Shown: in pieces, positions 33,025-41,875 of the stretch
How the letters are laid out: every line of letters begins with the position of its first letter
How positions within the stretch are numbered: position 1 is the stretch's first letter
Assembly: GCA_964372095.1 (NCBI GenBank)
Contig: CAYJPV010000011.1
Span: 79,203 to 143,202 of the forward strand
DNA length: 64,000 nt
Direction of reading: 5' to 3'
Source: CAYJPV01 sp964372095
GTDB lineage: Bacteria; Acidobacteriota; Vicinamibacteria; Vicinamibacterales; JAKQTR01
The notes under the pieces: model-generated
Database searches by the model: none
Told to the model about the DNA's origin: nothing
What the model saw: the letters and a program-made list of their open reading frames with translations, nothing else
Position numbers and translations under genes: made by a program

Positions 33025-34533
33025 CTAGCCCGCGACCGCGGCCTTCGCCGCCAGCCGGCCGAACACCAGCGCCGCGCCGTTGCCCGCGCCGCTGATCAGG
33101 CCATCACCCATCCACTGCGCCGCGCCCTGCACCTCGCCGGCGGCGTACAGACCGGGAATGGCCTGTCCGTCCGTGCCGACCACCTGCAGGCGCACGTTCG
33201 TCTTCACCCCGCCCATGGTCATGAAGATCACGCCCGAGGCCACAATGGCGTAGAACGGCGGCCGGTTGAACTTGACCAGGGCTTTGCGGCCGAAGGCCGC
33301 ATCACGGCCCGCGTCGACGAATCCGTTGTACGTCTCGATGGTGTTGACCAGCGTGTGCGGAGGCACGCCGATGTCGAGTGCCAGCGCGCCGATGCTCGAG
33401 GCCTTCTTGACGGTGAGCCCGGCAGCAAGGTGGGCATCGAAGTTGAAGAGGGGCGGCTTACCTGCCGCCTTGAGCATGCCATCGTCGAACAACGCGAACA
33501 CGGCCGCATCGGGGATCTGTCGAAGCGCCCGCTCACGTTCGTCTGGACTCGGCGAGTCCTCGTTCATGAAACGCGTGCCGAGGCGGCTGACCCAGATGTC
33601 GCCGCTGAAGCCGGCGACGATACCGCTGATCAGGCTGATCATTATCGTGCGGCCGGACCCCGGCGGATTCTCGACACCGGCGAAATACGGCGCCATGAGG
33701 CCCATGTTCACCAGTCGGGCGCCGGCGGCCTCAGCGATGCGGAGGCCGTCGCCGGTCGCGTACTTGGACGCAACCGTCAGCGCGCGGCCGAACTCCGGGT
33801 TGTACTTGCGCACCATAGACCGGTTCGCGCCGTACCCGCCGCACGCGAGGATGACGTTCGCCGCCCGCAACGTGCGCCGACGGCCCGCGTCATCGATGAC
33901 GACGAGGCCAACGACCCGCCCATGCTCCTTGACGAGGCGGTCCGCCGTGGTCTCGCCCCGCATGGATACCTTCCCGGCCGCGATGCGCGCCTCTAACTGC
34001 CGGCCGAGCGCGGCAATGAACCCAGGGCCACCACCCAGTGCATCACAGGTGCGCGGCGTCTTGTAGAGCTCGTGTTCCGGAGCGAAACGGGGCCCCTTGG
34101 CGTCGAACTCCACACCAAGGCTCTCGAGCCACGCCTGCGTCGGCGCCGCCTGCTCGCAGTAGAGCCGAAGCAGTTCCGGGTCGGCTTTGCCCTTGCCGAT
34201 GCGAGCGGCGTCTTCGGCGTGCATGAGCGGTGTGTCTTCGACCTTCTTTGCCCGCTGCTGCCGGGACCCCGCCGCGCTGAAGCTGCCGCCCGCCCCCATG
34301 GCCGACCCGCCGATCTTGTAGTGCTTGTCGACCAGGATGACCGATGCCCCGGCGTCGGCCGCGGCGATGGCGGCCGCAAGGCCCGCCAGGCCGGCGCCGA
34401 CGACGATCAGGTCGGCATCCGCCTTGCCGGCGGCCACCGGAACCGATGCGGCAGCCGGCACTCCTTCGAGGCCCGCCACTGCCAACGCCGTTGCCGCGCC
34501 GTTCAGGAAGTCCCGTCTCGATACCCTGGCCAT
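33025..34533 (-). CDS. Tat-exported FAD-dependent reductase of the fumarate reductase/flavocytochrome c family
   Basis: This 502-residue protein starts MARVSRRDFLNG, a twin-arginine signal, then carries an FAD-binding site (DLIVVGAGLAGLAAAIAAAD) and the family's capping domain. It ends with GLYAAGEVQGAAQWMGDGL and SGAGNGAALVFGR, the usual second FAD segment. Relatives reduce fumarate, methacrylate, urocanate or 3-ketosteroids. No FMN-binding or haem domain is fused. The tetraheme cytochrome gene directly downstream supplies what FccA-type enzymes carry in one chain, as in the two-protein methacrylate redox system reported for Geobacter. The substrate is probably a periplasmic enoate; this is inference. 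Confidence 0.88.
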   Translation of the reverse strand: MARVSRRDFLNGAATALAVAGLEGVPAAASVPVAAGKADADLIVVGAGLAGLAAAIAAADAGASVILVDKHYKIGGSAMGAGGSFSAAGSRQQRAKKVEDTPLMHAEDAARIGKGKADPELLRLYCEQAAPTQAWLESLGVEFDAKGPRFAPEHELYKTPRTCDALGGGPGFIAALGRQLEARIAAGKVSMRGETTADRLVKEHGRVVGLVVIDDAGRRRTLRAANVILACGGYGANRSMVRKYNPEFGRALTVASKYATGDGLRIAEAAGARLVNMGLMAPYFAGVENPPGSGRTIMISLISGIVAGFSGDIWVSRLGTRFMNEDSPSPDERERALRQIPDAAVFALFDDGMLKAAGKPPLFNFDAHLAAGLTVKKASSIGALALDIGVPPHTLVNTIETYNGFVDAGRDAAFGRKALVKFNRPPFYAIVASGVIFMTMGGVKTNVRLQVVGTDGQAIPGLYAAGEVQGAAQWMGDGLISGAGNGAALVFGRLAAKAAVAG

Positions 34534-34547
34534 GGTTCCGCCCCCTG

Positions 34548-35150
34548 TCAGCCGATGTAGAACACGCACGGCCGGGTCTGTTTGTCGGGCAGCATGGCCC
34601 AACCGCTGTGGTCGCACACCAGCATGTTGGGTGTGGACAACGGGTCGGCCAGGTCGCCGAAGATGCGCGCGCTGGTCGGGCACACTTCCACGCAGGCGGG
34701 CACGTTGCCCTGGTCGACGCGGTGGTAGCACAGGTCGCACTTGACCGCGACGTTGTCGCGGATCCGCTGGTGCACAGGCTTCTGGAAGACGGTCTGTCCA
34801 TCCGGGTACAGCATGCGGCTGTCTCGCACCAGGGTGCGGACGTGGTACGGACAGTGCTCGATACACGCGCCGCACCCGATGCATCGCTCATAGTCGATGT
34901 GCACCACGCCGTCGGCCCGTTTGTGCGTGGCGCCCGTCGGACACACCTCCGCGCACCGGGGCTGCTCGCAGTGGTTGCACAGCACCGGAACGAAGACCCG
35001 GTTCACGCGGGGAAACCGCCCGATCTCCTGCTCAAGCACCGTCGTCAGCATGACGCCGTTGGGCGTGTTGTGCTCCGACTTGCAGGCCACTACGCAGGCA
35101 TTGCAGCCCACGCAGCGCTTGAGGTCGACGACCATTCCGTATCTGGCCAT
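34548..35150 (-). CDS. four-cluster [4Fe-4S] electron-transfer subunit (DmsB/NrfC type)
   Basis: This 200-residue protein has no signal peptide and contains four clustered Cys groups typical of B subunits of complex iron-sulfur molybdoenzymes: CVGCNACVVAC near the N-terminus, CNHCEQPRCAEVCP, CIGCGACIEHCPYHV, and CDLCYHRVDQGNVPACVEVCP. It would carry electrons between the molybdopterin subunit encoded just upstream (6-bp gap) and the membrane cytochrome. Confidence 0.95.
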   Translation of the reverse strand: MARYGMVVDLKRCVGCNACVVACKSEHNTPNGVMLTTVLEQEIGRFPRVNRVFVPVLCNHCEQPRCAEVCPTGATHKRADGVVHIDYERCIGCGACIEHCPYHVRTLVRDSRMLYPDGQTVFQKPVHQRIRDNVAVKCDLCYHRVDQGNVPACVEVCPTSARIFGDLADPLSTPNMLVCDHSGWAMLPDKQTRPCVFYIG

Positions 35151-35156
35151 GGCGCT

Positions 35157-37712
35157 CTATTCCTCTACCTTGTAGATCTTGACGGCGACGCACTGATCGA
35201 TCTGGCCCGTGAGGATGTCGATCCGTGCGGGAATCGGCTTGGGCACCAGCGTGTTGTGCATCACGCCCTTGTTGCGCGAGACCGGCAGCCCCTTGGCCCA
35301 GTGGCCGAAGCTGCCCGAGCAGTTCACCGTCTCCGGATGCACCAGCTCGGTCACGCGGAGCCGGCCCACGTACTTGCCGTACCTCGACTCGACGCAGACG
35401 AGGTCGTTCGTCCGCAGGCCCCGTTTGTCGGCCGCCGTGGTGTGGAGCATGACGTTATAGGTGTAAGGGTTCGCCCGCGCGACTTCATCAATCCACATGT
35501 TCTCCGTCGTGGTCGAGAACTGGTGGGTGGGCACCTTGTTGTTCGTCGCGATCAGGTCGTACTCCCCGTGCTCGCCGTGTGCTTCGCAGGGTATCCAGGT
35601 CGGCACCGGGCTGTAACACGACAGGTCCCAGTCGAGGTGCAGCTGGTCGAGCACGGCCTGCACGTCGCGTTTGTGGTCCAGCAGGTACTCGAGGTAGATC
35701 GGGATGCGCGACGGAAGGAACATCCGTGGGTACGCTTCCTGAATCGTCTTGGCCCTGAGGATCGTTGACGACGTGTCCGTGACGCTGTCCAGGCTGAAGG
35801 CGTCGCCGAAGATCTTCTTCGCCTGGCGTTCGGCCACGTCCCGCACGGTGTACTTCCGGGTCGGGTCGAGAGCGTGGGCCTCGCCGATGTTCCACATGGT
35901 GTTGCCAAGCGCATACACCGCATCGAGGAACCCCATACGTTCCGCGATCTCGAGGTAGATCTCGGTCCACGGCTTCGCCTGACCTGGCGGCTCAGCCACA
36001 GGCTGCCGGAAGAGGAAATACCAGTCGCCGGGCCCCGGCGCGATGAACGCGTACGGATCGTTGGCCGGGAACATGTCCCACCGCTCGTACTCGTGGGCGT
36101 CGGGCAGGATGACGTCGGCGAACTCCGCGGTCTCGTCGATGAACTGAACAAGCGACAGCTGAAACGTCAGCTTCTTGAGCGTCTCGGCCATGGCCACCGG
36201 GTCATGGCTGTTCATCATGTGGTTCGTCCGGCCGTGAATCATCGCCTCGGCGCGGTAGGGGATACCGTACTTCTCCGGTTCGTCGATCCCCAGCGGGTAG
36301 AGTCCGCGCGTGAACAGCGCGATGGGAAACAGTTCCTGCAAATCAAGCGTCTGGGGAACGCCGGCCTTGCGGCCCGGGTACGGCTTGTTGTATTTCGCGA
36401 TGAAGTCCGACGGGATGATGAGGCCGTCACTGGAGATGCCGGGCGACCAGTACGGCCCGAGCGGATTCACGCCGCGCTGGCCGCCCGGCACGTCCACCGA
36501 CCCTACCAGCAGGTTCAGCATGTGGATGGCGAAGCAGCTGTTCAGGCCCCCCTTGTGGGCGGCCGCGCCGCGTTTGTAGTCGATGCCGGCTGGCCTGAGC
36601 GGCAGCGTGTGGCCATCCACCTCGATGGTGGCCCCGATCGACGCGGCGTCGCAGAAGTCCCGGGTGACCCGACGGATCTGATCGGCCGGAATCGTGCAGA
36701 TCGCCGACATCTGCCCCACGTCGATCGTCGCCAGATGATCCTTGAGAACCTGGAAGGACGGCTTGACCGGCTCACCCGCCACCACAAAGGCGCCCTCGAT
36801 GGCGGGGTCGGCAAGGTCCGCCGCGTCGAACGCCTTCGCGAGCCGGTCTCTCGCGTCCCAGATCAGCGGCTTGCCCGTCACCTCATCACGCAGGTAGTGC
36901 CCGTCGCCTTTCACCAGGTACGGCCCGTTCGTCTGGGTCTTCAGGAAGGGCACATCGATCATGCCCAGTTCGTTGACCATCACGTGCAGCATCGCCAACG
37001 CCAGCGCGCCGTCGGTGCCAGGCTTGAGCGGAAGCCACTCGTCAGCCTTGGACGCGGCGTTCGAGCAGAACGGGTCCACCACGACCAGTTTGTGCCCCCG
37101 GCGCCGTCCGTCGGCCAGTTCAGAGCTGGCCGGCAGCGCAATCGTGTTGACCATGTGGCCAAGCTGGGTGCCCCACAAGACGACGTACTTGCACCTGGGG
37201 AAGTCCACCTCGGAGTTCAGCGTGCCGTTGGTGATCAGCCAGGCCGGGTGCGAGGCTGACCCGCAGAAGTCGGCACGGTTCCAGTGCATGTTCACGGTCC
37301 CGAATGCGCGGCCGAACGCACCGCTCAAGCGGTATCCCGCGATGTCGAAGTGGGACAGGATCAGGCCACGCGGGTCCTTCTCCCGAACCTTCGTCAGTTC
37401 GCGGACCGTGATCTCCATGGCCTCATCCCACGAGATCTCCTGCCACCCGGGGTCGACGCCGATCCCCTTTTCGGGGTTCGTGCGCTTCAGGGGTTTCGTG
37501 ACGCGGGACGGATGGTGGATGTCCAGGGCTCGCACGATGCCCTTCGCGCAGATGTACCCGTGCGAGTTGGCCGCCTTGGGATCCCCTTTGACCTCGACAA
37601 TCCTTCCGTCAACGCGGTGCACCAATACGCCGCAGCAGTTGTAACACCCGGCGCACACTGACGGGACCCACACGTCGCGGCCCTGCACGATACGTTCTTT
37701 ATCTGCGAGCAT
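35157..37712 (-). CDS. molybdopterin oxidoreductase catalytic subunit (DMSO reductase family)
   Basis: This 851-residue protein has an N-terminal [4Fe-4S] motif, Cys20, Cys23, Cys27 and Cys55 (CAGCYNCC and YICAKG). The MGD-binding domains follow, with PGTDGALALAMLHV, YVVLWGTQLGHMVN and a C-terminal NTLVPKPIPARI. The Mo-ligand position appears to be Cys150 in DFCGSASH, as in the Nap/thiosulfate-reductase side of the superfamily. There is no Tat signal, although the adjacent flavoprotein has one; the complex would be cytoplasmic unless it is co-exported. It forms a C-A-B set with the membrane cytochrome (upstream) and the iron-sulfur protein (downstream). The substrate cannot be predicted; thiosulfate/polysulfide or aromatic transhydroxylase-like activity are both possible. 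Confidence 0.9.
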   Translation of the reverse strand: MLADKERIVQGRDVWVPSVCAGCYNCCGVLVHRVDGRIVEVKGDPKAANSHGYICAKGIVRALDIHHPSRVTKPLKRTNPEKGIGVDPGWQEISWDEAMEITVRELTKVREKDPRGLILSHFDIAGYRLSGAFGRAFGTVNMHWNRADFCGSASHPAWLITNGTLNSEVDFPRCKYVVLWGTQLGHMVNTIALPASSELADGRRRGHKLVVVDPFCSNAASKADEWLPLKPGTDGALALAMLHVMVNELGMIDVPFLKTQTNGPYLVKGDGHYLRDEVTGKPLIWDARDRLAKAFDAADLADPAIEGAFVVAGEPVKPSFQVLKDHLATIDVGQMSAICTIPADQIRRVTRDFCDAASIGATIEVDGHTLPLRPAGIDYKRGAAAHKGGLNSCFAIHMLNLLVGSVDVPGGQRGVNPLGPYWSPGISSDGLIIPSDFIAKYNKPYPGRKAGVPQTLDLQELFPIALFTRGLYPLGIDEPEKYGIPYRAEAMIHGRTNHMMNSHDPVAMAETLKKLTFQLSLVQFIDETAEFADVILPDAHEYERWDMFPANDPYAFIAPGPGDWYFLFRQPVAEPPGQAKPWTEIYLEIAERMGFLDAVYALGNTMWNIGEAHALDPTRKYTVRDVAERQAKKIFGDAFSLDSVTDTSSTILRAKTIQEAYPRMFLPSRIPIYLEYLLDHKRDVQAVLDQLHLDWDLSCYSPVPTWIPCEAHGEHGEYDLIATNNKVPTHQFSTTTENMWIDEVARANPYTYNVMLHTTAADKRGLRTNDLVCVESRYGKYVGRLRVTELVHPETVNCSGSFGHWAKGLPVSRNKGVMHNTLVPKPIPARIDILTGQIDQCVAVKIYKVEE

Positions 37713-37815
37713 CTCGTTCTCTCCGATGCAGTGACAGGAGTTCTGCGTCTGCGGTTGCCGCCACCGGCCTGTCCCCCGCGGATCACCACGGCTGGTCAGG
37801 TCCGCGGGGCGACCG

Positions 37816-38952
37816 TCAGTGGGATACGGGCCGGCTTCCCAGGTCGGCCGCACTCTTCCGGCCGAGGTACGCCGTCATCGGCTCGTAGGGAGCCTCGTCT
37901 CCGATCCGTTCGAAGCGCCGCTGGCGGACCGGGCATGAAAGGTGGCAGGCCCCGCCGTGGCTGCAGCCGTCGCGTTCGATCACCTGCCTCGTGGCCACGG
38001 CCGCCGCCGCGCGGCTCGTACCCGCGATCTCTGCGACCATCAGGCTGGCGGGTGTGCTCACCACATGGAACATCTTCGTGAAGGCGATCCAGGCGAGGCC
38101 CAGGCAGCACGCCAGCACGTGGACCCACCAGAATCCCCGGACCATGCCGGCTCGGTCCAGGGCGACGGCCACAGGCGTGATCGCCCGCGAGACCGCGTAC
38201 GACACGAACGCGCCCTGCGGTTGCTGGTGGCACGACTGGCAAAACGCCTCGTGCTGTTCGCGACCGCGCTCGATCAGCGTGGAGTCATGCGCGGGAACCG
38301 GCGCCGCCGGCACAAGTCCGTACCGCTCCACCCAGTAGGCCCTCAGTGCGCCGGTGTCATCCGGCGTCAGTGCGCCACCCGTGTAGTCGGTCACCATCCT
38401 GTTGAACTCGCCCTCGGAGGTGAACTTCAACCCCTCGAGAAGGAAGCCCGACACGACGATCGCCGCGATGAGCCCGAGGGTGGCCTTGTCGGCGGCCGTG
38501 GTGACGATCTCGCCCCGCCGCCGCACCCGTCTCACGATGGCCAGCGTCAGCCCTGCCGCCAGCAGGAGTCCGAACAGGTTGCGGATGAACAGGAACGGAT
38601 TGAGCGTCGGCACGTAGCCGGACACGACGGTGGTGCCGAGGGCGTGGAACAGGAGCAGGAGTGTGAACCCCCAGAAGATGCAGATGTGCATCACCCACGC
38701 CAGCCGGTCGCGCCCGTCGCGCAGGATGCGGGCCTGGAAGAGCACGTCGAGCAGGAACACCTTCAGTACGCCGGCGATCCGCGCACTGAAGAGGGTCCCA
38801 GCGAGCCCTCTCAGGGCGGTGGCCACGCGCATGGACGGAGTCGTGTCCCGCTCTCCCAGTCCGACCTCACGCAGGAACCACGCGTCAATCCGATGGATGA
38901 GGCCGACGCCCAGCAGGACCAGGCCCAGCCACAACGCAATGTCGTACACCAT
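37816..38952 (-). CDS. membrane cytochrome b subunit (NarI/DsrM-like) with an embedded c-haem motif
   Basis: This 378-residue protein has about five membrane helices. Candidate haem b ligands are His89 and His103 (WVMHICIFWG, LLFH), His278 (WWVHVL) and His296 (KMFHVVSTP), as in NarI/DsrM/HdrE subunits. Unusually, the loop between helices holds CQSCH (238-242), a c-type haem site, so the protein may carry both b and c haem. The C-terminal tail has Cys330, Cys336 and Cys340 (GCSHGGACHLSC), of unknown purpose. It would exchange electrons between the quinone pool and the molybdoenzyme complex. AAGGAG precedes the ATG. Confidence 0.85.
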   Translation of the reverse strand: MVYDIALWLGLVLLGVGLIHRIDAWFLREVGLGERDTTPSMRVATALRGLAGTLFSARIAGVLKVFLLDVLFQARILRDGRDRLAWVMHICIFWGFTLLLLFHALGTTVVSGYVPTLNPFLFIRNLFGLLLAAGLTLAIVRRVRRRGEIVTTAADKATLGLIAAIVVSGFLLEGLKFTSEGEFNRMVTDYTGGALTPDDTGALRAYWVERYGLVPAAPVPAHDSTLIERGREQHEAFCQSCHQQPQGAFVSYAVSRAITPVAVALDRAGMVRGFWWVHVLACCLGLAWIAFTKMFHVVSTPASLMVAEIAGTSRAAAAVATRQVIERDGCSHGGACHLSCPVRQRRFERIGDEAPYEPMTAYLGRKSAADLGSRPVSH

Positions 38953-38982
38953 CACGACTCCTTCACACGTCGACGGTTCGGG

Positions 38983-41358
38983 TTAGATCAGCGTGCCATC
39001 CGGCGCACAGCCGCGCCTCGCGCAGTACGTCGACTCGGCGCTGACGTGCAGCCGCCGCTCCGCGGGCGCGTCGATTTTGCCCAGGGCCCAGAGCACTTTT
39101 TCCGGCTTCAGGGGGATCTCGGTGAAACGAACGCCAATGGCGTCATAGACCGCATTCAGAATGGCTGGAACGACAGGCCCCACCGGCCCCTCGCCCACTT
39201 CCTTGTTCCCGAACGCCGACGTCGGGTCGTAACTCTTGACGATCTCCGTGTCGAGCGTCGGCATGTCCAGCGCGGTCGGCAGCTTATAGTCGTGGAAGTT
39301 GGCGTTCAGCATCCGTCCCTTGGCGTCCACGACCATCTCTTCCCAGAACGCGGCCCCGAGCCCCATCGAGATTCCGCCTTCGACCTGCCCCTCGACCGCC
39401 ATCGGGTTGATGGGGTTACCGCAATCGCCAGCCTCCCAGTACCCGACGACCTTGATCTGACCGGTCTCCGGGTCGACCTCGACTTCTGCCACCTGCACGG
39501 TGAACCCGAATGCGGGGGACGGGCCGATCAGCTTGCCTTCGTAGTCGGCCCTCGGCTGCGGCGGGGTGTACTCGCCGGTGCCGAAGAGCGCTCCGGCCGA
39601 ACTGAGGTGCTGGTAGACCGCCTTCTTGAACGGCACCCGCTTCTTCGCGTCGTAGATCGAGTAGATCTCGTTGTTGGCGCAGTCCAGGTGCTCCTTGGAG
39701 ACGTTGAGCATCACGGCGACCACGTCGAACAGCTTTGAGCGGATGTCCTCGGCGGCGTTCTTGATCGCGTGTGCCGAGCCATAGGTCAGCCGGCTGTCGT
39801 AGGTGCCGTTGTCCATCGGCGCGAGCATCGTGTCCTGATGCACGATATGCACGTCGCGGTAGTCGATCCCGAGCATCTCCGCCGTCATCTGGGCCATCAC
39901 CGTCACCGCGCCCTGCCCGATGGCTGTCGCGCCGATATAGAGCGTGACGCCCGCTTCGGTATCAACCCTGATCTGCGCGGTGGAATGGGGGCGGTTGCTG
40001 GGATACAACAGGAAGGCGCCGCCGGTGCTGTAATGTCCGCCGGCCATCCCGATGCCCCGCCCGTAGGGCAGCTTCCCGTGCTTCTCCGAGAATTTCGACC
40101 GCGCGGCCGCCGACTCCAGGCACTGCTTGAATTCCGAGTGGCGCAACTCGATGACGGTCGGTCCCTTGTACCCGGTCTCGACGGCATTGATCAGGCGTAC
40201 GGCAAGTGGGCTGAGACCAAGCTTCTCGGCGCCCATGTCGAGCATCACTTCGAACGCCATGCGCACCTGCGCGCCGCCGAGGCAGCGCTGGGCCCCCGTC
40301 GTCGGTTTGTTCGTGTACACCCGCTTCCCGCGGTAGCGCACGACGGGCAGCTTGTACGGCATGTGCGTCAGGGCCGCGATGAACCACATGACGACGAAGC
40401 CCCAGCTGCTGTGGCCGCCGCCGTCCAGCAGGCAGTCGAAGTCCAGCGCGGTCAGGTGCCCGGCGGCATCGAAGCCCATCTTCATGGTCATGTGGGCCGG
40501 GTGGCGGCCCTTGTTCTGGAAAAACACCTCTTCCCGGCTGTACGTGATCTTCACGGGACGGCCCAGTTGCCGGCTCAGCAGGCACGCCACCAGGCACGAT
40601 GGCGTGGCTTCGGTCTTGCCGCCGAACGCACCCCCCACCGCGGGAATGACCACGCGGATCTTCTCCATCGGGTGGTCGATGGTCCGGGAGATGGTCTGCT
40701 GCAGGTAGTGCGGCAGCTGGTTGCACGTATACACGGTCAACTGCCCCGTCCCGGTATTGAAGTCCGCCACGGTTGATTGCGGCTCCAGGTACCCAGGATG
40801 CACGTACGACGAGTAGAAGCTGTTTTCGACCACGACGTGGGAGGTGTCGAGCGTGGCCTCGACGTCGCCGAACTGCTGCAGCCCTGTACAGCTGGTGTTG
40901 TGCTCGGCCCACTCGTGAATACGTACGTCGTCGTGCGTCAGCGCGTCGCGCGGGTCGAGCAGCACGGGCAGTTCTTCGTACTCGACCTCGATCAGCTCGA
41001 CGGCCCGCTCGGCGGTCTTGGCGTCCACAGCCGCCACCGCGGCGACACCTTCGCCGTAATAGACGACCTTCTCCGGGGCCAGCGCCCATTCGGTGGGCTT
41101 CAGGTTGTTGACGGAGAACGGCTTCTGACATTCGCTCCCCGTGATCACCGCGAGCACGCCCGGCAGCGCGGCGGCTTTCGCCGTATCGATCCGGAGGATC
41201 CGGCCATGCGCCACCGTGCTGTGCTTGATCTTGCCGTGCACCATGCCCGGCAGTTTCATGTCATCGGTGAAGACGGCTTTGCCGCGGACCTTGTCCGCGC
41301 CGTCCACCCGGGGCACGCTCTTGCCGACCACATTGAACGAGGTGTGCGTCCCGGACAT
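38983..41358 (-). CDS. molybdenum hydroxylase large subunit (xanthine oxidase family, HcrA/CoxL-like)
   Basis: This 791-residue protein starts with a fingerprint of the family (VGKSVPRVDGADKVRGKAVF) and contains the molybdopterin-binding segments PAVGGAFGGKTEATPS and GATAIGQGAVT. Its near-C-terminal KEVGEGPVGP puts the catalytic Glu at about residue 723. The family uses water to hydroxylate aromatic heterocycles, aldehydes or purines, or runs in reverse as in 4-hydroxybenzoyl-CoA reductase. With the two genes upstream it forms a standard L-S-M complex. The nearby yqeB/yqeC-mocA genes suggest a cytosine-dinucleotide cofactor, possibly with selenium. AAGGAGC precedes the ATG. Confidence 0.93.
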   Translation of the reverse strand: MSGTHTSFNVVGKSVPRVDGADKVRGKAVFTDDMKLPGMVHGKIKHSTVAHGRILRIDTAKAAALPGVLAVITGSECQKPFSVNNLKPTEWALAPEKVVYYGEGVAAVAAVDAKTAERAVELIEVEYEELPVLLDPRDALTHDDVRIHEWAEHNTSCTGLQQFGDVEATLDTSHVVVENSFYSSYVHPGYLEPQSTVADFNTGTGQLTVYTCNQLPHYLQQTISRTIDHPMEKIRVVIPAVGGAFGGKTEATPSCLVACLLSRQLGRPVKITYSREEVFFQNKGRHPAHMTMKMGFDAAGHLTALDFDCLLDGGGHSSWGFVVMWFIAALTHMPYKLPVVRYRGKRVYTNKPTTGAQRCLGGAQVRMAFEVMLDMGAEKLGLSPLAVRLINAVETGYKGPTVIELRHSEFKQCLESAAARSKFSEKHGKLPYGRGIGMAGGHYSTGGAFLLYPSNRPHSTAQIRVDTEAGVTLYIGATAIGQGAVTVMAQMTAEMLGIDYRDVHIVHQDTMLAPMDNGTYDSRLTYGSAHAIKNAAEDIRSKLFDVVAVMLNVSKEHLDCANNEIYSIYDAKKRVPFKKAVYQHLSSAGALFGTGEYTPPQPRADYEGKLIGPSPAFGFTVQVAEVEVDPETGQIKVVGYWEAGDCGNPINPMAVEGQVEGGISMGLGAAFWEEMVVDAKGRMLNANFHDYKLPTALDMPTLDTEIVKSYDPTSAFGNKEVGEGPVGPVVPAILNAVYDAIGVRFTEIPLKPEKVLWALGKIDAPAERRLHVSAESTYCARRGCAPDGTLI

Positions 41359-41360
41359 CG

Positions 41361-41855
41361 TTAGGCTCCTTTTCCCGGATCCGCGCTGGCGGCCAGCACC
41401 TTCGCGGCCTCGTGCACGGCGTCGACGATCTTCACGTAGCCCGTGCAGCGGCACAGATTCCCGGAGATGCCGTGCCTGATCTCGTGTTCGCTGGGCGAAG
41501 GATTCTCGTCAAGCAGCGCTTTCGCCGACATGACCATCCCGGGGGTGCAGAACCCGCATTGAACGGCACCTTTGTCCACGAACGCCTGCTGGATCGGGTG
41601 CAGCGTTCCGTGGTCCTCAAGACCTTCGATCGTCAGGATCTTCCGGCCCTGGCATGTCATGGCCAGGGTGAGGCACGCCAGGGCCCGGTGGCCGTCGATC
41701 AGCACCGTGCAGGTGCCGCAGTCACCCTGGCCGCAGCCCTTCTTCGTGCCGGTCAGGTCGAGTTTCTCGCGCAGGACGTCGATCAGCAGATCTTCCGGGC
41801 TGACCATGACGTCATGGGCGAGACCGTTGATGTGGAGTTCAATGACGCGTTTCAT
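41361..41855 (-). CDS. molybdenum hydroxylase small subunit, two [2Fe-2S] clusters
   Basis: This 164-residue protein has the plant-ferredoxin type cluster Cys41, Cys46, Cys49 and Cys61 (CGQGDCGTC). The second cluster, in a four-helix domain, uses Cys100, Cys103, Cys135 and Cys137 (QCGFCTPGM, LCRCTGY). It carries electrons from the Mo centre to the FAD subunit. ATG at 41855 gives the usual N-terminus; a TTG at 41879 would overlap the upstream gene by four bases. Its stop is two bases from the large-subunit start. Confidence 0.96.
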   Translation of the reverse strand: MKRVIELHINGLAHDVMVSPEDLLIDVLREKLDLTGTKKGCGQGDCGTCTVLIDGHRALACLTLAMTCQGRKILTIEGLEDHGTLHPIQQAFVDKGAVQCGFCTPGMVMSAKALLDENPSPSEHEIRHGISGNLCRCTGYVKIVDAVHEAAKVLAASADPGKGA

Positions 41856-41875
41856 CGCGATATCCCTGGCCTTCC

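Noticed and set aside
35874..37259. A 461-codon open frame on the plus strand opposite the molybdopterin oxidoreductase gene
   Set aside because: Antisense shadow; the molybdoenzyme frame has all expected motifs.
35157..37712. Possible selenocysteine codon in the molybdopterin oxidoreductase
   Set aside because: The Mo-ligand position is an ordinary Cys codon (residue 150) and no in-frame UGA with a hairpin was found in the gene.
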